DNA from: Branchiostoma floridae
Taxonomy: Eukaryota > Chordata > Leptocardii > Amphioxiformes > Branchiostomatidae
NCBI RefSeq assembly: GCF_000003815.2
Contig: NC_049983.1
Span: forward strand, 26,951,277 to 27,015,276
Direction of reading: 5' to 3'
Length of the DNA: 64,000 bases
A program made the position numbers and the translations under genes. Shown piece after piece: positions 62,700 to 64,000 of the stretch. The stretch's first letter is position 1, and each line of letters opens with the position of its first letter. The notes beneath the pieces are model-generated. The model was given only the letters and a program-made list of their open reading frames with translations, made no database searches and was not told the origin of the DNA.

Positions 62700-64000
62700 G
62701 GCGGCACTACGTTCTTGGACTTCGTTGTTAGCATTTATATCTAATCATCATCGACAATACAGACATTGTATAACATATGCGGGCCAGGTAGTAGCTTATA
62801 GTGTCTGTTTACAGAATCTGACAACAATCGAACATAAGTATTATTCAGATACATGAACAAGGCCATCTATCTAGAAAACACCAAGTTTACATTCGAATTA
62901 GAAAAAGTATATGCATTTACGCAATGAGAATAGAAAAGGCACAACAAACTTTCATCACGAACACAATTTGTATTCAAGTCTACGGACTTTTACAGAGATC
63001 TACCGTTAGAATTCGTCTGAGTCTGTAGAGCAGTTTGCCCATTAGATGAGTTACGTGCTTCTTATCGAAATCTTCTCTTTTTCATATTGCTTCTCAACAT
63101 CATGTCAGGCACAAACCTTACAGGGCTATAGATTATTACACCACTTCTTATCCAGATCTTTTCAGTCGCAGCTTCTCAACATCAAATCAGTTACAAAACC
63201 ATCTCAGTTTCTATATGATTAAAGCTGTAGATTATTACAATATTTTCTATTTATTCGGATCTTTAAAATATCAGTTGTCGCTTCTCAACATCAGATCAGT
63301 TACAAAACCATCTATGTTACTACATGTTTAAGGATGTAGATTATCATAATACTCCCTACTTATCCAGATCTTTTTCACTTGCAGCTTCGTAACAGATCAG
63401 GGTCAAACTCATCTAAGTTTCAATACTACAGTAGCTACAAACCATACATAAGTCAAGTGTTTCATACCAGGAGATTTTTCCTTCTACATGCAGCTTCTGT
63501 GCCTCATATATAAGTAAAATCCATTGCGAGATTTGTGCATATAGATTCCATTGTTCCAGATCACTCAATGTTCCTATAAACCTGATTACTAAGGGTTGAC
63601 TAACATGTATATGTCATATTTATTAATTACTGTTTACTTGTTGTGTTTCTACATTAGATTTATAAGTGACAAATCCTTAAGACAATATAAGAACATCAAT
63701 TTCTGAACTCTAATTGAATATTGGTCTCGAATTCACATTGTATATATTTTAAATGCTATTTCCGTACAAAGTAAAACGCTTGCCAACAAACAAGCTTCCG
63801 ACCAGGTCTCTGGCCCTTCTCATGTTGGAATGACCTAAAGCTCAAATCACGTGACCGGGATAGACGTGCAACAGATCAGAGCACATCGACCACCCCTCAA
63901 CAGAGACAGGGGCCGTACCGATTGCCGGGAACATTCGACCCGTTGCTGACGTCACACTTCCGTCCAGGTCACGTGACTTTGAGAAGGATCACAGGGCTGA
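62700..64000 (-). repeat. Duplicated intergenic block, copy 4
   Basis: Colinear with 46000-48480. Contains diverged 113-bp-type units (63060-63420) and the E-box/CRE module (CACGTG 63848, TGACGTCA 63947). The polyadenylation hexamer of the other copies is lost (tttgtattc). Confidence 0.65.

Overview
The window is animal nuclear DNA: many short coding exons with GT/AG borders, long introns full of microsatellites and transposon remnants, and four runs of N (27673-27772, 34105-34492, 39308-39407, 53116-53215). The large, still-expanding C-type lectin family, the compact symmetric exons and the repeat content suggest an invertebrate deuterostome, most likely a lancelet (Branchiostoma). This assignment is inference, not read from a diagnostic marker.

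Two kinds of gene are present. On the + strand, about 6.1-25.8 kb, lies one complete gene with a 5' noncoding exon and 33 coding exons that join into an open frame of 980 codons. The product is a long acidic coiled-coil protein with two internal repeat exons: a 19-residue helical repeat (exon 8) and a 14-residue Ser-Thr-Gln-Thr-Gln-Thr repeat (exon 25) that looks like an array of dynein light chain LC8 docking sites. A near-consensus RFX X-box lies just before the first exon, so a ciliary or centrosomal role is inferred. Thirty consecutive introns are phase 2, and ten exons are exactly 33 nt, one 11-residue coiled-coil unit each.

The rest is a head-to-tail array of C-type lectin genes on the - strand, interrupted by the + strand gene. 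Transcribed right to left they are: gene C (61.27 to 49.45 kb), gene D (signal-peptide exons at 44.88 and 42.97 kb, two lectin-domain exons to 40.43 kb), gene B (36.99 to about 30.5 kb, apparently complete, 348 codons), a fourth 5' end hidden by the gap at 27.7 kb, gene A (5.19 to 2.81 kb, with a nonsense codon in its membrane exon), and a signal-peptide exon at 1.9 kb. Genes A, B and C share one architecture: a 5' exon starting MSGGQQQSQ, a variable number of about 93-nt phase 1-1 exons, a basic plus hydrophobic membrane exon, coiled-coil neck exons and a C-type lectin domain (CTLD). Gene C adds a collagen-like exon. This is a type II membrane lectin with its N-terminus in the cytoplasm.

The most unusual system is the 93-nt exon family: 20 copies (4 in A, 3 in B, 13 in C) plus relics. 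Each encodes about 31 cytoplasmic residues ending in a tyrosine motif. Ten copies carry NPxY and three carry the full FxNPxY endocytosis/PTB-domain signal. Because every copy is phase 1-1, any subset can be spliced in frame, so the array could encode receptors with a variable number of internalisation or signalling motifs.

The intergenic blocks (27.8-30.4, 37.1-39.3, 46.0-48.5, 62.7-64.0 kb) are duplicated with the genes. Insertions include non-LTR retrotransposon pieces, and hAT-like, Harbinger-like and TA-flanked foldback elements with readable target-site duplications.
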